DNA from: Phyllobacteriaceae bacterium | Lineage (GTDB): Bacteria; Pseudomonadota; Alphaproteobacteria; Rhizobiales; Rhizobiaceae | Length of the DNA stretch: 64,000 nucleotides | Assembly (NCBI GenBank): GCA_024742765.1 | Contig: JANSXT010000016.1 | Location: forward strand, 1 to 64,000 | Direction of reading: 5' to 3' | In this document: positions 38,445-49,150 of the stretch, piece by piece | Numbering within the stretch: the stretch's first letter is position 1 | Layout of the letters: each line of letters opens with the position of its first letter | Translations under genes and position numbers: made by a program | The notes under the pieces: generated by a model | Told to the model about the DNA's origin: nothing | Seen by the model: only the letters and a program-made list of their open reading frames with translations | Database searches by the model: none

Positions 38445-39893
38445 TTACGCGTTCAAGACCCGTCCATAGGCGTCGAGCACACTCTCCTTCATCATCTCCG
38501 ACAGGGTGGGATGCGGGAAGATGGTGTGCATCAGCTCTTCCTCGGTGGTTTCGAGGTTCATCGCAACGACAAAGCCCTGGATCAGTTCGGTGACTTCGGC
38601 GCCGACCATGTGCGCGCCGATCAACTGGCCGGTCTTCTTGTCGAAGATGGTCTTGATCAGGCCCTGATCCTCGCCCAGCGCGATCGCCTTGCCGTTGGCG
38701 GCGAAGGGAAAGCGGCCGACACGGATGTCCCGGCCCTCGGCCTTGGCGGCCTTTTCGGTCAGCCCGACCGAAGCCACCTGCGGATGGCAATAGGTGCAGC
38801 CCGGAACCAGGCTCTTGTCCATCGCATGGACGCCCGGCAGGCCGGCGATCTTTTCGATGCAGACGACGCCCTCATGCTCGGCCTTGTGCGCCAGCATGGG
38901 CGGGCCGGCCACATCGCCGATCGCATAGATGCCTTCGACATTGGTGCGGCCATAACCGTCGATCACCACGCAGCCTCGATCGGTCTTCACGCCCAGCGCC
39001 TCAAGGCCGAGATTTTCGATGTTGCCCTGAACGCCGACCGCGGAGATCAGCCGGTCCGCCTCGATCGGCGTCGTCTTGCCGTCCTTGTCCTCGACATGGG
39101 CGACGATCGAGTCCGACTTCTTGTCGACCTTGGTCACCTTGGCGCCGGTGATGATCTTGAGCCCGTGCTTTTCGAGCTGCTTGCGGGCGAGCTTGGAGAT
39201 TTCCTCATCCTCGACCGGCATGATATGATCCATCAGTTCGACCACCGTCACATCGACGCCCATCGAATTGTAGAAGGAGGCGAATTCGATACCGATGGCG
39301 CCCGAGCCCATCACGACGAGCTTCTTGGGCATTTTCTGGGGCACCATCGCCTCGAAATAGGTCCAGATCAGCTTGCCGTCCGGCTCGATGCCGGGCAGCG
39401 CGCGCGGCCGGGCGCCCGTGGCAACGATGATGTGCTTGGCGGTGTACTCGCCCTCGCCCTTGGTGTTCTTGGGCGCCGGATGCTGTGGCTCCATCGCCTT
39501 CTTGGACGGTTTGCCCACCGTGATCTTGCCCTTGCCGGCAAGTTTGGCCTCGCCCCAGATCACGTCGATCTTGTTCTTCTTCATCAGCATGCCGACGCCG
39601 CCATTGAGCCGCGCCGACACTTTGCGCGAGCGGTCGACCACGGCGGTCACGTCCGCCTTGACCGTGCCATCCAGCGTCAGGCCGTAATTCTTGATATGAC
39701 TGGCATAATCCATCACCTCGGCTGAGCGCAGCAGCGCCTTGGTCGGAATGCAGCCCCAGTTCAGGCAGATGCCGCCCAGATGCTCGCGCTCGACGATCGC
39801 CGTCTTCAGGCCAAGCTGCGCGGCCCGGATGGCCGTCACATAGCCGCCCGGCCCCGAGCCGATGATGATCACGTCATAGGAATTGTCAGCCAT
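38445..39893 (-). CDS. lpdA: Dihydrolipoyl dehydrogenase (E3)
   Basis: E3 reoxidises the lipoyl groups of the pyruvate dehydrogenase complex with NAD. The 482-residue flavoprotein has VIIIGSGPGGYVTAIRA, the redox disulfide GGICLNWGCIPTKALL, the NAD motif VVMGSGAIGIEFASFY and the C-terminal dimer motif HTIFPHPTLSEM with the catalytic His. An extra segment near residue 135 (ending KNTKGEGEYTAK) is typical of the alphaproteobacterial form. Confidence 0.97.
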   Translation of the reverse strand: MADNSYDVIIIGSGPGGYVTAIRAAQLGLKTAIVEREHLGGICLNWGCIPTKALLRSAEVMDYASHIKNYGLTLDGTVKADVTAVVDRSRKVSARLNGGVGMLMKKNKIDVIWGEAKLAGKGKITVGKPSKKAMEPQHPAPKNTKGEGEYTAKHIIVATGARPRALPGIEPDGKLIWTYFEAMVPQKMPKKLVVMGSGAIGIEFASFYNSMGVDVTVVELMDHIMPVEDEEISKLARKQLEKHGLKIITGAKVTKVDKKSDSIVAHVEDKDGKTTPIEADRLISAVGVQGNIENLGLEALGVKTDRGCVVIDGYGRTNVEGIYAIGDVAGPPMLAHKAEHEGVVCIEKIAGLPGVHAMDKSLVPGCTYCHPQVASVGLTEKAAKAEGRDIRVGRFPFAANGKAIALGEDQGLIKTIFDKKTGQLIGAHMVGAEVTELIQGFVVAMNLETTEEELMHTIFPHPTLSEMMKESVLDAYGRVLNA

Positions 39894-40527
39894 GGTTGTT
39901 CTGGCTCCCTGTCATCTGATGATTTCCGGATGGGGTGGGCAGCGGGCAGGATGACAGTTGCACCACTGCTCTATGGGTGCCCGCGATCAGGCATGAATCG
40001 CCGTAGATGTTGCAAGAGCACACCTCGAACTGAAGCTCCGCGCGAACCCGGTTCGCATAGGCCAATGCGTCGACGCCTTCGAGATGGTCGGCTGCCTTGC
40101 CCAAACCGGCGAGTTCGAGAAATGTCTTGTCCTGCCGGACGCGCAGAAAGGCCGGCATGTTGAATGTCACGTCGATCCCGAGTTCTTCATCGCCGCCCAC
40201 GACCATGCCGAAGCGGCCGAAGAAATGCTGTTCCACGAACGAGTAGATGTGAGCCGGCGTCTCAAACACGCCCTCGGCAATCTCGATGGTGCCGGCCGGG
40301 CCGATTAACCGGACGATCTTCACATCGGCGGTCACTTCGCTGTAGTTGGAGAGCGTGATGCGGAAAGCGTCCGGTCCCGCATAGACTTCAGGGATCACAT
40401 AGGGCGTCTCGCGCACACGCTTTTGCTCAAACGTGAGGTAAGTCGTGTAGGCCGACAGGGCCAACGCCGTCAGCGATGTCACAACGGCTATCAGCGACAA
40501 CCAGTTGATGTCGGCCATTCTGATCAA
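39886..40527 (-). CDS. Membrane-anchored hypothetical protein
   Basis: The 213-residue protein is not recognised. An N-terminal hydrophobic segment (WLSLIAVVTSLTALALSAYTTY, residues about 8-29) is followed by a charged stretch EQKRVRE and a beta-rich domain ending with four Cys (EVCSCNIYGDSC and LSSCP). It overlaps the lpdA start by 8 bases, so it may be translated with it. MADINW at 40518 is an alternative start. It sits within the pyruvate dehydrogenase cluster, where homologous loci carry different small genes, suggesting an accessory insert. Confidence 0.65.
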   Translation of the reverse strand: MIRMADINWLSLIAVVTSLTALALSAYTTYLTFEQKRVRETPYVIPEVYAGPDAFRITLSNYSEVTADVKIVRLIGPAGTIEIAEGVFETPAHIYSFVEQHFFGRFGMVVGGDEELGIDVTFNMPAFLRVRQDKTFLELAGLGKAADHLEGVDALAYANRVRAELQFEVCSCNIYGDSCLIAGTHRAVVQLSSCPLPTPSGNHQMTGSQNNHG

Positions 40528-40569
40528 GGCGCCCCGCCTCCGATTGGGGGAGGCGACCGGCGAGAAGGA

Positions 40570-40806
40570 TCAGCCCGTCAGCATCCCGTAGATTTCGTCC
40601 TTCAGGCGCATGCGCTTCTTGCGCATGTCCTCCATGTTGAAATCGTCCGTGGGCTCGATGTCCGTCTCGGCGCGGTGAATGGCCCGGTTGATTTCATGAT
40701 AGTCATCGAAAAGGCGGGCGAAATGGGCGTTGGACACCTTCATTTCACTCATCTTTTCAACATGTTCTGGGAATTCTTCGGCCAGTTCGTGCGGCGTGTG
40801 CGCCAT
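40570..40806 (-). CDS. YdcH-family protein (DUF465)
   Basis: The 78-residue helical protein has HTPHELAEEFPEHVEKMSEM and then HFARLFDDYHEINRAIHRAE with the basic end MRKKRMRLKDEIYGML, the DUF465 pattern. It is cytosolic. AGGAG lies 8 bases before the ATG at 40806, which decides this start over one two codons upstream. Function is unknown. Confidence 0.88.
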   Translation of the reverse strand: MAHTPHELAEEFPEHVEKMSEMKVSNAHFARLFDDYHEINRAIHRAETDIEPTDDFNMEDMRKKRMRLKDEIYGMLTG

Positions 40807-40958
40807 GGACATTGCTCCTCTGTGTCCGTGATTTGCCAACACCCTAGCCGCCGGCCCTCATGCCTCCTTGATCGGTGTCAATTGACGCTGCCGAGCATGG
40901 CGCCGGCCCGCTTTGGCGAACATGACGGATTGAGTCGCTGCTTGCCCCCTCGCCCATC

Positions 40959-41210
40959 TCAACGGTCTTTCGCCAACGCATCGACCTTTTCTTCAAGGGC
41001 AGTAATGCGGTCTTCGAAGTCGCCGGTTATGAATTTCGACATCATCGTGTCTGCGGTCAGCGCATGACGGATGTTTTTCTGGGATCGCTTGATCTCATCC
41101 AAGTCCGTGCGCACCTCTTCGCGGAAAGCTTCAAAACCTGTTTGGGCTTCCCTCATCTCCGGGCGCATTTCACGCAGCATCGGCATGATCATGTCTTCGG
41201 GTTCGGCCAT
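40959..41210 (-). CDS. Small coiled-coil hypothetical protein
   Basis: The 83-residue protein is mostly helical and rich in Glu, Arg and Met: MLREMRPEMREAQTGFEAF, then VRTDLDEIKRSQKNIRHAL, and a final heptad-like EDRITALEEKVDALAKD. This suggests a coiled coil. GGAG stands 6 bases before the ATG. No family was recognised. It lies between pdhC and the YdcH gene. Confidence 0.6.
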   Translation of the reverse strand: MAEPEDMIMPMLREMRPEMREAQTGFEAFREEVRTDLDEIKRSQKNIRHALTADTMMSKFITGDFEDRITALEEKVDALAKDR

Positions 41211-41277
41211 GACGGTCTCCTGATCGCGTTGCCATGCCGTTGAGATGGGAATGGCTGCGCGTATTGTCACGCTGCTC

Positions 41278-42684
41278 CTACACCAACATCCCCATCGGAT
41301 TCTCCACATACCCCTTGAACGCAGCTAGAAGCTCGGCGCCGAGCGCGCCGTCGACGCAGCGGTGGTCGGTCGACAGCGTCACGCTCATCACGGTCGCGAC
41401 CGCCAGCGCGCCATCCTTGACCACCGGGCGCTGTTCGCCGGCGCCAACCGCAAGGATCGTCGCATGCGGCGGGTTGACCACGGCCGCAAAATCCTTGACG
41501 CCCATCATGCCCATATTGGAGACCGCCGTCGTACCGCCCTGATATTCCTCGGGTTTCAGCTTGCGGTCCTTGGCGCGTGCGCCCAGATCCTTCATCTCGT
41601 TGGAAATGGCAGACAGGGTCTTTTCCTCGGCGCGGCGCACGATCGGCGTGATCAGCCCGCCGGGGATGGAGACGGCCACGCCGACATCGGCATGGTGATG
41701 CTTGACCATGGCATCGTCGGTCCAGGAGACGTTGGCATCCGGCACATCGCGCAGCGCCAGTGCCAGCGCCTTGATCACCATGTCGTTGACCGACAGCTTG
41801 TAGGCCGGCTTGTCGTCCTTGACAGGTGCCGCCTTGTTGAGCTGCGAGCGCAGGGCCAAAAGCGCATCGAGTTCCACATCGACCGTGACATAGAAGTGCG
41901 GAATGGTTTGCTTGGATTCCTGCAGGCGCTTGGCGATCGTCTTGCGCATGCCGTCGTGCTTGACGAGCTCGTAGGAGCCCTCGGCGAAGTTGGCGAGCAC
42001 CTGTTCGGACGACGGACCGACCGCGGTTGCGGGTGCCGGCGCATCGGCCTTGGCCGCCGGCGCGTCGGCGGCCGGCTTGGCGCCGGAAGCGAGCGCGGCC
42101 TCGACATCGCGCTTGACGATGCGTCCCTTGGGGCCGGTGCCGGATACTGCCGTGATATCAATGCCTTCATTGTTGGCAATGCGGCGGGCCAAGGGCGAAG
42201 CGAACACTTTCTGCCCGTCCTTGACCGGCACTGGGCCGGCCTTGACGCTGTCGGGGATGTCGCCGCCGCTTTTGGCCGCTTTCGGCGGTGCGGGCGGCGC
42301 TTCGGCGCCATTGCCCGCCGGCGTGGGTGTTTCCGACTTGGCGTCGGCGTCCGCGGATGACGCCCCGTTCTGATCGGATGATGGTGCCGACGCGCCCCCG
42401 CCATCGGACGGCCCCGCCTTGGCCGCTTCCGCCACATCCTCGCCTTCCTCGGCCAGAACGGCGATGGGCGCGTTGACCTTGACGGCTTCGGTCCCCTCGG
42501 CGACGAGAATGCTGGCGATCGTGCCTTCATCGACAGCTTCCACTTCCATGGTCGCCTTGTCGGTCTCAATCTCGGCGATCACGTCGCCGGCCGTGACGCT
42601 ATCGCCCTCCTTGACCAGCCATTTGGCGAGGTTGCCCTCCTCCATGGTCGGCGACAGTGCGGGCATTGTGATGGTGATGGGCAT
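41278..42684 (-). CDS. pdhC: Pyruvate dehydrogenase E2, dihydrolipoamide acetyltransferase
   Basis: E2 is the core of the pyruvate dehydrogenase complex and transfers acetyl groups to CoA. The 468-residue protein has one lipoyl domain with the lipoyl Lys in [13 protein letters not shown] (about residue 43), an Ala/Pro-rich linker, a peripheral-subunit-binding domain ([17 protein letters not shown]) and the catalytic domain ending with [16 protein letters not shown], which carries the active-site His. Its neighbours encode E1 and E3. Confidence 0.97.
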   Translation of the reverse strand: MPITITMPALSPTMEEGNLAKWLVKEGDSVTAGDVIAEIETDKATMEVEAVDEGTIASILVAEGTEAVKVNAPIAVLAEEGEDVAEAAKAGPSDGGGASAPSSDQNGASSADADAKSETPTPAGNGAEAPPAPPKAAKSGGDIPDSVKAGPVPVKDGQKVFASPLARRIANNEGIDITAVSGTGPKGRIVKRDVEAALASGAKPAADAPAAKADAPAPATAVGPSSEQVLANFAEGSYELVKHDGMRKTIAKRLQESKQTIPHFYVTVDVELDALLALRSQLNKAAPVKDDKPAYKLSVNDMVIKALALALRDVPDANVSWTDDAMVKHHHADVGVAVSIPGGLITPIVRRAEEKTLSAISNEMKDLGARAKDRKLKPEEYQGGTTAVSNMGMMGVKDFAAVVNPPHATILAVGAGEQRPVVKDGALAVATVMSVTLSTDHRCVDGALGAELLAAFKGYVENPMGMLV

Positions 42685-42694
42685 TGCGCTCTCC

Positions 42695-44074
42695 TCAACC
42701 CGCGTAGGTGACGGCTTTGACCGCCTCGATCACCTCGCCCACATTGGGCAGGGCGAGCTTTTCGAGATTGGCCGCATAGGGCATCGGCACATCCTTGCCG
42801 GCAATGGTGATCGGCGGCGCATCGAGATAGTCGAACGCCTCGCGCGTCACCTGATTGGCGATATAGTCGCCGACCGAATGTTGCGGGAAGCCTTCCTCGA
42901 TCGTCACCAGCCGGCCGGTCTTCTTCACCGAGGCGATCACGGCGGGCAGGTCCATCGGTCGCAGCGTGCGCAGATCGATCACCTCGCAATCGATGCCCTC
43001 GCCGGCGAGCTTTTCGGCGGCTTCGATGGCATATTTCATCCCGATACCGAAGGAGACCATCGTGCAATCATTGCCGGCCCGCTGCAGACGCGCCTTGCCG
43101 ATCGGCAGGACGAAATCGTCCATCTTCGGCACATCGAAGGTCTGGCCGTACATGATTTCGTTTTCAAGGAAGACGACCGGGTTCGGATCGCGGATCGCCG
43201 CCTTCAGGAGCCCCTTGGCGTCGGACGCATTGTAGGGCTGGATCACCTTGAGACCGGGAATGTGGCTGTACCAGGCGGCATAGCACTGAGAGTGCTGGGC
43301 CGCGACGCGGGCCGCCGCACCGTTGGGACCGCGGAACACCATCGGCGCGCCCATCTGGCCGCCGGACATATAGAGCGTCTTGGCCGCCGAATTGACGATC
43401 TGGTCGATCGCCTGCATGGCGAAGTTGAACGTCATGAATTCGACGATGGGGCGCAGGCCGGTCATCGCGGCGCCGACGCCGATGCCGGCAAAGCCATGCT
43501 CGGTGATCGGCGTGTCGACGACGCGTCGCGCGCCGAACTCGTCCAGAAGCCCTTGCGTGACCTTGTAGGCGCCCTGATATTCGGCGACCTCCTCGCCCAT
43601 CACGAATACGCTCTCGTCGGCGCGCATCTCCTCGGCCATCGCATCGCGCAGCGCTTCGCGCACCGTCGTCGGCACCATTTCGGTGCCTTCGGGCACTTCG
43701 GGGTCGGCCGGGGCTTCCTCGGCGACGGGTGCTGCGGGCACCGGCGCGGGATCGGATGCCGCCTCGGCCCCTGCGGCCGGTGCGGCCTCGGCCGCAGGGG
43801 CCGAAGACGTGCCGATATCGTCGGCGCTTTCGCCCTCTTCGAGCAGCACGGCGATGGGCGTATTCACCTTGACGCCCTCGGCGCCCTCATCGACCAGGAT
43901 CTTGCCGATGGTGCCCTCGTCCACGGCTTCCACTTCCATGGTCGCCTTGTCGGTCTCGATCTCGGCGATCACGTCACCGGCGGTAACCGAATCGCCCTCT
44001 TTTTTCAGCCACTTGGCCAGATTGCCCTCTTCCATCGTCGGGGAAAGGGCCGGCATCAGAATGTCAATCGGCAT
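42695..44074 (-). CDS. pdhB: Pyruvate dehydrogenase E1 beta subunit with N-terminal lipoyl domain
   Basis: The 459-residue protein fuses a lipoyl domain (residues 1-80, Lys in [13 protein letters not shown]) through an Ala/Pro/Glu linker to the transketolase-like E1 beta (from about residue 135, [36 protein letters not shown]). With PdhA it decarboxylates pyruvate with thiamine diphosphate. The added lipoyl domain is characteristic of Hyphomicrobiales. Its lipoyl domain DNA is nearly the same as that in pdhC, which suggests gene conversion or recent duplication. Confidence 0.97.
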   Translation of the reverse strand: MPIDILMPALSPTMEEGNLAKWLKKEGDSVTAGDVIAEIETDKATMEVEAVDEGTIGKILVDEGAEGVKVNTPIAVLLEEGESADDIGTSSAPAAEAAPAAGAEAASDPAPVPAAPVAEEAPADPEVPEGTEMVPTTVREALRDAMAEEMRADESVFVMGEEVAEYQGAYKVTQGLLDEFGARRVVDTPITEHGFAGIGVGAAMTGLRPIVEFMTFNFAMQAIDQIVNSAAKTLYMSGGQMGAPMVFRGPNGAAARVAAQHSQCYAAWYSHIPGLKVIQPYNASDAKGLLKAAIRDPNPVVFLENEIMYGQTFDVPKMDDFVLPIGKARLQRAGNDCTMVSFGIGMKYAIEAAEKLAGEGIDCEVIDLRTLRPMDLPAVIASVKKTGRLVTIEEGFPQHSVGDYIANQVTREAFDYLDAPPITIAGKDVPMPYAANLEKLALPNVGEVIEAVKAVTYAG

Positions 44075-44083
44075 GATCGCCCC

Positions 44084-45130
44084 TCACGCTTCGAGCAAAA
44101 TGTCGGTGTAAAGTTCGGAAACGTCAGGTTCCGGATCGTTCTGGGCGAATTCGGCGGCATCGGCGATGATCGCACGCACTTCCTTGTCGATCGCCTTCAA
44201 CTCGTCCTCGGTCGCCCATTTCTGCTCGAGCACCCGCGCCTTGACCTGTTCGATCGGATCGTGCTCCGAACGCATCTTCTGCACCTCGTCCTTGGTGCGG
44301 TATTTGGCCGGGTCCGACATGGAGTGGCCGCGATAGCGATAGGTCATCATCTCGACGATCACCGGCCCTTCGCCCGAACGCGCATGACCAAGCGCGAGGT
44401 CGGCGGCGGCCTTCACCGCGCGCACATCCATTCCGTCGACCTGGAAGCCGGGGATCTTGAAGGAAACGCCGCGCTGGGAGAAGTCCGTCTCGGCCGACGA
44501 ACGGGCGACCGACGTGCCCATCGCATAGCGGTTGTTCTCGATGACAAAGACGACCGGCAGCTTCCATAGCGAGGCCATGTTGAAGCTCTCATAGACCTGG
44601 CCCTGGTTGGCCGCGCCATCGCCGAAATAGGTGCAGCACACCTTGCCATTGTCGCGATATTTGTTGGCAAACGCGATGCCCGCGCCCAGCGACACGTTGG
44701 CGCCGACGATGCCGTGGCCGCCATAGAAGTTCTTCTCTTTCGAGAACATGTGCATCGAGCCGCCCTTGCCCTTGGAGTAGCCTCCCCGGCGGCCCGTCAG
44801 TTCGGCCATCACGCCGCGCGATTCCATGTCCATCGCCAGCATATGGCCGTGATCGCGATAGGTGGTGATGGTCTGGTCGCCATCCTCCATCGCCATGGAA
44901 ATGCCGGTCACCACCGCTTCCTGGCCGATGTAAAGGTGGCAGAAGCCGCCGATGAAACCCATGCCGTAGAGCTGGCCGGCCTTTTCCTCAAAGCGCCGGA
45001 TCAGCAGCATGTCGCGATAGGCGGTCAGTTCCTCGTCTTTGGTGAAATCGGCGGGCTTGGGCGTTGAAAGGCCGCCCTTGTTCGCACCGGCCTTGGATTT
45101 TGCCGGCGCCTTGCGTGCGCGTGTCGCCAT
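44084..45130 (-). CDS. pdhA: Pyruvate dehydrogenase E1 alpha subunit
   Basis: The 348-residue thiamine diphosphate subunit has GFIGGFCHLYIGQEAV, the catalytic His region TTYRDHGHMLAM, the ThDP motif GDGAANQGQVYESFNMA and the phosphorylation-loop-like YRYRGHSMSDPAKYR. MATRARKAPAKSKAG at 45130 was chosen. It is first of the pdhABC set, with an AT-rich promoter region upstream. Confidence 0.97.
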   Translation of the reverse strand: MATRARKAPAKSKAGANKGGLSTPKPADFTKDEELTAYRDMLLIRRFEEKAGQLYGMGFIGGFCHLYIGQEAVVTGISMAMEDGDQTITTYRDHGHMLAMDMESRGVMAELTGRRGGYSKGKGGSMHMFSKEKNFYGGHGIVGANVSLGAGIAFANKYRDNGKVCCTYFGDGAANQGQVYESFNMASLWKLPVVFVIENNRYAMGTSVARSSAETDFSQRGVSFKIPGFQVDGMDVRAVKAAADLALGHARSGEGPVIVEMMTYRYRGHSMSDPAKYRTKDEVQKMRSEHDPIEQVKARVLEQKWATEDELKAIDKEVRAIIADAAEFAQNDPEPDVSELYTDILLEA

Positions 45131-45211
45131 CTGGGGTTCCGTCCCTGTTGAATTTCGGCGCATCCTATCGCGCCGAACGGGGACATCAAGCCGCACTTTG
45201 GCATAGGTTTC

Positions 45212-45271
45212 ATGACGATAACGTCATAAAATCGCTTGAAAATTCAATAATTAACTCAATTCAAGTTAATT
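45212..45271. promoter_or_regulatory. AT-rich region with two palindromes between ftsB and pdhA
   Basis: ATGACG-ATAA-CGTCAT (45212-45227) is a possible regulator site upstream of pdhA. AATTAACT (45249-45256) and AGTTAATT (45264-45271) form a second inverted repeat with a 7-base loop that overlaps the ftsB stop codon. The stretch is far richer in A and T than its surroundings and probably holds the pdh promoter. No regulator can be named. Confidence 0.4.
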
Positions 45272-45625
45272 CGTGCGCTGCAGCAAATCATCCAATGTTG
45301 CAGCGCTTTCAGAGGCATTGTGCAACAAGATCAATTCGTTGGGATTGGCCAGACCGAGCGCGAGGCGCGCCTGCTCGTCGATCACATCGCGCTGCAGCGA
45401 ACCGTCGCTGAGCGCCGCGGTGCGCGTCTCCAGCATGGCACGTGCGGTCGACAAGGATTGAAGCTCCGCCTCAAGGCCGGCCAGCCGCTGCTCATATTCC
45501 GCCTTCGACGTCAGCCCCAGATTGCCTGTGATGCCGTGAAAGCCGAAATAGGCCAGCGAAGCGGCCGCGATGCACGGAATGACGAAATGCCGAAGCGGGG
45601 ATTTTCTGTACTGGCGCGTCCACAT
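45266..45625 (-). CDS. ftsB: Septum formation initiator FtsB/DivIC family
   Basis: The 119-residue protein has a short cytosolic start (MWTRQYRKSPLRHF), one membrane helix (VIPCIAAASLAYFGFHGI) and a periplasmic coiled coil (EQRLAGLEAELQSLSTARAMLE), ending in the conserved LGLANPNELILLH. FtsB joins FtsL and FtsQ at the division site. Its place between eno and pdhA is conserved in this order. Confidence 0.92.
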   Translation of the reverse strand: MWTRQYRKSPLRHFVIPCIAAASLAYFGFHGITGNLGLTSKAEYEQRLAGLEAELQSLSTARAMLETRTAALSDGSLQRDVIDEQARLALGLANPNELILLHNASESAATLDDLLQRTN

Positions 45626-45740
45626 GAACCCGGAACCAAAGCTGCGCGATGACCAGTGGTACGCCAGTTTGGTTAAGCGGCTCCTAAGGCGGCCTGTTTG
45701 ATTGTGACGCGGGCCGGTGCGCAAGCGTGGCCGCCATGGC

Positions 45741-45840
45741 CCTCATCCTGAGGTGCGAGCACACATCCCCTCGCCCTTCGAGGCTCGCTGCGCTCGCACC
45801 TCAGGATGAGGGGATGTGTGCGAGCCTCGAAGGGCGAGGG
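45741..45840. repeat. 100-base intergenic palindromic repeat
   Basis: Three interleaved inverted pairs occur: CCTCATCCTGAGGTGCGAGC (45741-45760) with its complement at 45792-45811; GCACACATCCCCTC (45759-45772) with 45808-45821; and CCCTCGCCCTTCGAGGCTCG (45768-45787) with 45821-45840. Units of the form CCTCATCCTGAGG...CCTCGAAGG are a known class of intergenic repeat in Hyphomicrobiales. It lies between eno and ftsB. Transcripts could fold into alternative hairpins. Confidence 0.85.
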
Positions 45841-45882
45841 CTTGCTCTTTAACTCATAAGCGCTTTGGAAAGCCCGCGGGCG

Positions 45883-47259
<1,377 letters not shown>

Positions 47260-48114
47260 TCAGATGCCCTTCACCAGCGCGTCGATCGCCATCAATTGTT
47301 GCAGCAGCGCTTCCATCTCGCCGAGCGGCATCATGTTCGGTCCGTCGGACGGCGCATTGTCGGGATCGTCATGGGTCTCGATGAAGACGCCGGCCACGCC
47401 GACCGCGACAGCGGCCCGCGCTAGCGGCGGCACCATGGTCCGATCACCGCCCGACGAAGCGCCCTGCCCGCCCGGCTGCTGCACTGAATGGGTCGCATCG
47501 AAGATCACCGGCGCGCCGGTCTCGGCCATGATCGGCAGCGCCCGCATGTCCGAGACGAGCGTGTTGTAGCCAAAACTCGCGCCGCGCTCGGTCAGGAGCA
47601 CGTTCGGATTGCCGCTGCCGGTCACCTTGGCCGCGACATTGACCATGTCCCACGGCGCCAGGAACTGGCCCTTCTTGATGTTGACGATCTTTCCCGTCTG
47701 CGCGGCGGCGACCAGAAGGTCGGTCTGCCGGCACAAAAAGGCCGGGATCTGCAAAATGTCGACGACATCGGCGACCGCCGCGCATTGTTCGGGCGAATGG
47801 ACATCGGTCAGAACGGGAAGACCGAGCCGGTCGCGGATCTCGGCAAAGACCGGCAGCGCCGCCTCCAGCCCCATGCCGCGCTGGCCCGAGAGCGAGGTGC
47901 GGTTGGCCTTGTCATAGCTGGTCTTGAAGACGAGGCCGACGCCCAGATCGCCGGAGATAGCCTTCAACGCCTCGGCAATCATCACGGCATGGTCTCGGCT
48001 TTCCATCTGGCAGGGACCGGCGATGATGGCGAGCGGCAGATGGTTGCCGAACTGCACGTCGCGGGAACTCACGGTTTTCGCCGGCGCCAAGGCTGAGGCC
48101 TCCATCGTGTTCAT
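47260..48114 (-). CDS. kdsA: 3-deoxy-8-phosphooctulonate (KDO-8-P) synthase
   Basis: KdsA condenses arabinose-5-phosphate with phosphoenolpyruvate for lipopolysaccharide KDO. The 284-residue barrel has AGPCQMESRDHAVMIAE, FKTSYDKANRTS, TDVHSPEQCAAVADVVDILQIPAFLCRQTD in family pattern and VIFDATHSVQQPGG. It uses the product of the adjacent enolase. It overlaps the VOC gene by 4 bases. Confidence 0.97.
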   Translation of the reverse strand: MNTMEASALAPAKTVSSRDVQFGNHLPLAIIAGPCQMESRDHAVMIAEALKAISGDLGVGLVFKTSYDKANRTSLSGQRGMGLEAALPVFAEIRDRLGLPVLTDVHSPEQCAAVADVVDILQIPAFLCRQTDLLVAAAQTGKIVNIKKGQFLAPWDMVNVAAKVTGSGNPNVLLTERGASFGYNTLVSDMRALPIMAETGAPVIFDATHSVQQPGGQGASSGGDRTMVPPLARAAVAVGVAGVFIETHDDPDNAPSDGPNMMPLGEMEALLQQLMAIDALVKGI

Positions 48115-49025
48115 CGGCTTTCTCCGCGCATGTCGAAGGCGAAAAAGGCACCCTGCCCCGGCGCGCGGTCGGCGACCAGAAACGGCCCCTTTTCGTGTGT
48201 CGCGATGCGGTTTTCGGCGAACAGCGCCCGCAACGCCTCGGGGTCGGCGACGGTGAAGACGATGCCCTCGAACCGCACGCCGCGCGTCGGCACGTGGCGC
48301 TCGACGCCGAAATGAAGGCGCAGGCCCTCCGGCGTCATCACATTGAGCGTGAAATCAGCGCCGGCGATCTCGATGCCGAACGAGTGCGCCTGGGTGGCGC
48401 GATTGTTGATCACGTCCTGCAAGAGGTACTGGAAGTCTGCCGGGTTGGCTTCCGATGCGATAATTTCGGCCGTGCCGGTCACACCATTGGGATGGGCCTG
48501 CAGCGCCGCGCGGTCGACGGCGGGCGTGTTCACCCGCTGGCAGGTGAACAGGAAACTGTCGGGCGAGCGCAGATCGGCGGCAAAGGCCAGCTTGAAGGTG
48601 GCGCGCGCCTTGTTGCCGGCGGCATCCGTCATCGTCCGGCCGAACAGCAGCTTTCGGCCCGCCGAAATGCCCTCTTTGCGAAAACCCTTGTGGTCGGCAT
48701 CGGCATTGTCGGTGGCCAAGGCAATCGCCGAAAAGCCTTCATCGCCATTGCGGAAACGCCAGGCCTGATCGCGCGCGGTGAAAACGTTGCCGCGCTGCGC
48801 GGTGCGCTCGCATTTCTCGCGCTGGTCGATCGCCAGCGGCTCGAGAAAGGTGCCGTCCTGAAAATAGACGCAGGCATTCTCGGTGCCGAACGGATGCTTG
48901 GCGTCGGCTGCGACCTGAAAGCCGAGCTCTTCGAGCCGTGCGCGGGCCAGGCTCAGTTCCTCGACGGGCAGAACGCAATGGTCGAAGGCGCGGGGTTGGT
49001 AGGGCGATATGGCGTTGCCGGTCAT
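48111..49025 (-). CDS. VOC-family (glyoxalase/dioxygenase-like) protein
   Basis: The 304-residue protein has the Glyoxalase_3-like pattern of the VOC superfamily: an N-terminal FDHCVLPVEELSLARARLEELGF, TENACVYFQDGTFLEPL, and a second domain with HSFGIEIAGADFTLNVMTPEGL and GVRFEGIVFTVADPEAL. Its reaction is unknown. MTGNAISPYQ at 49025 was chosen. It lies directly upstream of kdsA with a 4-base overlap. Confidence 0.85.
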   Translation of the reverse strand: MTGNAISPYQPRAFDHCVLPVEELSLARARLEELGFQVAADAKHPFGTENACVYFQDGTFLEPLAIDQREKCERTAQRGNVFTARDQAWRFRNGDEGFSAIALATDNADADHKGFRKEGISAGRKLLFGRTMTDAAGNKARATFKLAFAADLRSPDSFLFTCQRVNTPAVDRAALQAHPNGVTGTAEIIASEANPADFQYLLQDVINNRATQAHSFGIEIAGADFTLNVMTPEGLRLHFGVERHVPTRGVRFEGIVFTVADPEALRALFAENRIATHEKGPFLVADRAPGQGAFFAFDMRGESR

Positions 49026-49150
49026 GGCGCCCGTGTGCCCGATTTGCCGGCGCCGCGCAAGCAATGGGCCCATCCGGCCGCTGCCACCAGAAACCCGTAT
49101 TTGCCAAGTGCGTTTCCGGCGCTACCTTTGGTGTGAAAGAGGAGATGCCC

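Noticed and set aside
42419-44569. Long forward frame over pdhB and pdhC
   Set aside because: Shadow of the pyruvate dehydrogenase genes; His/Gly-rich translation with no family signature.
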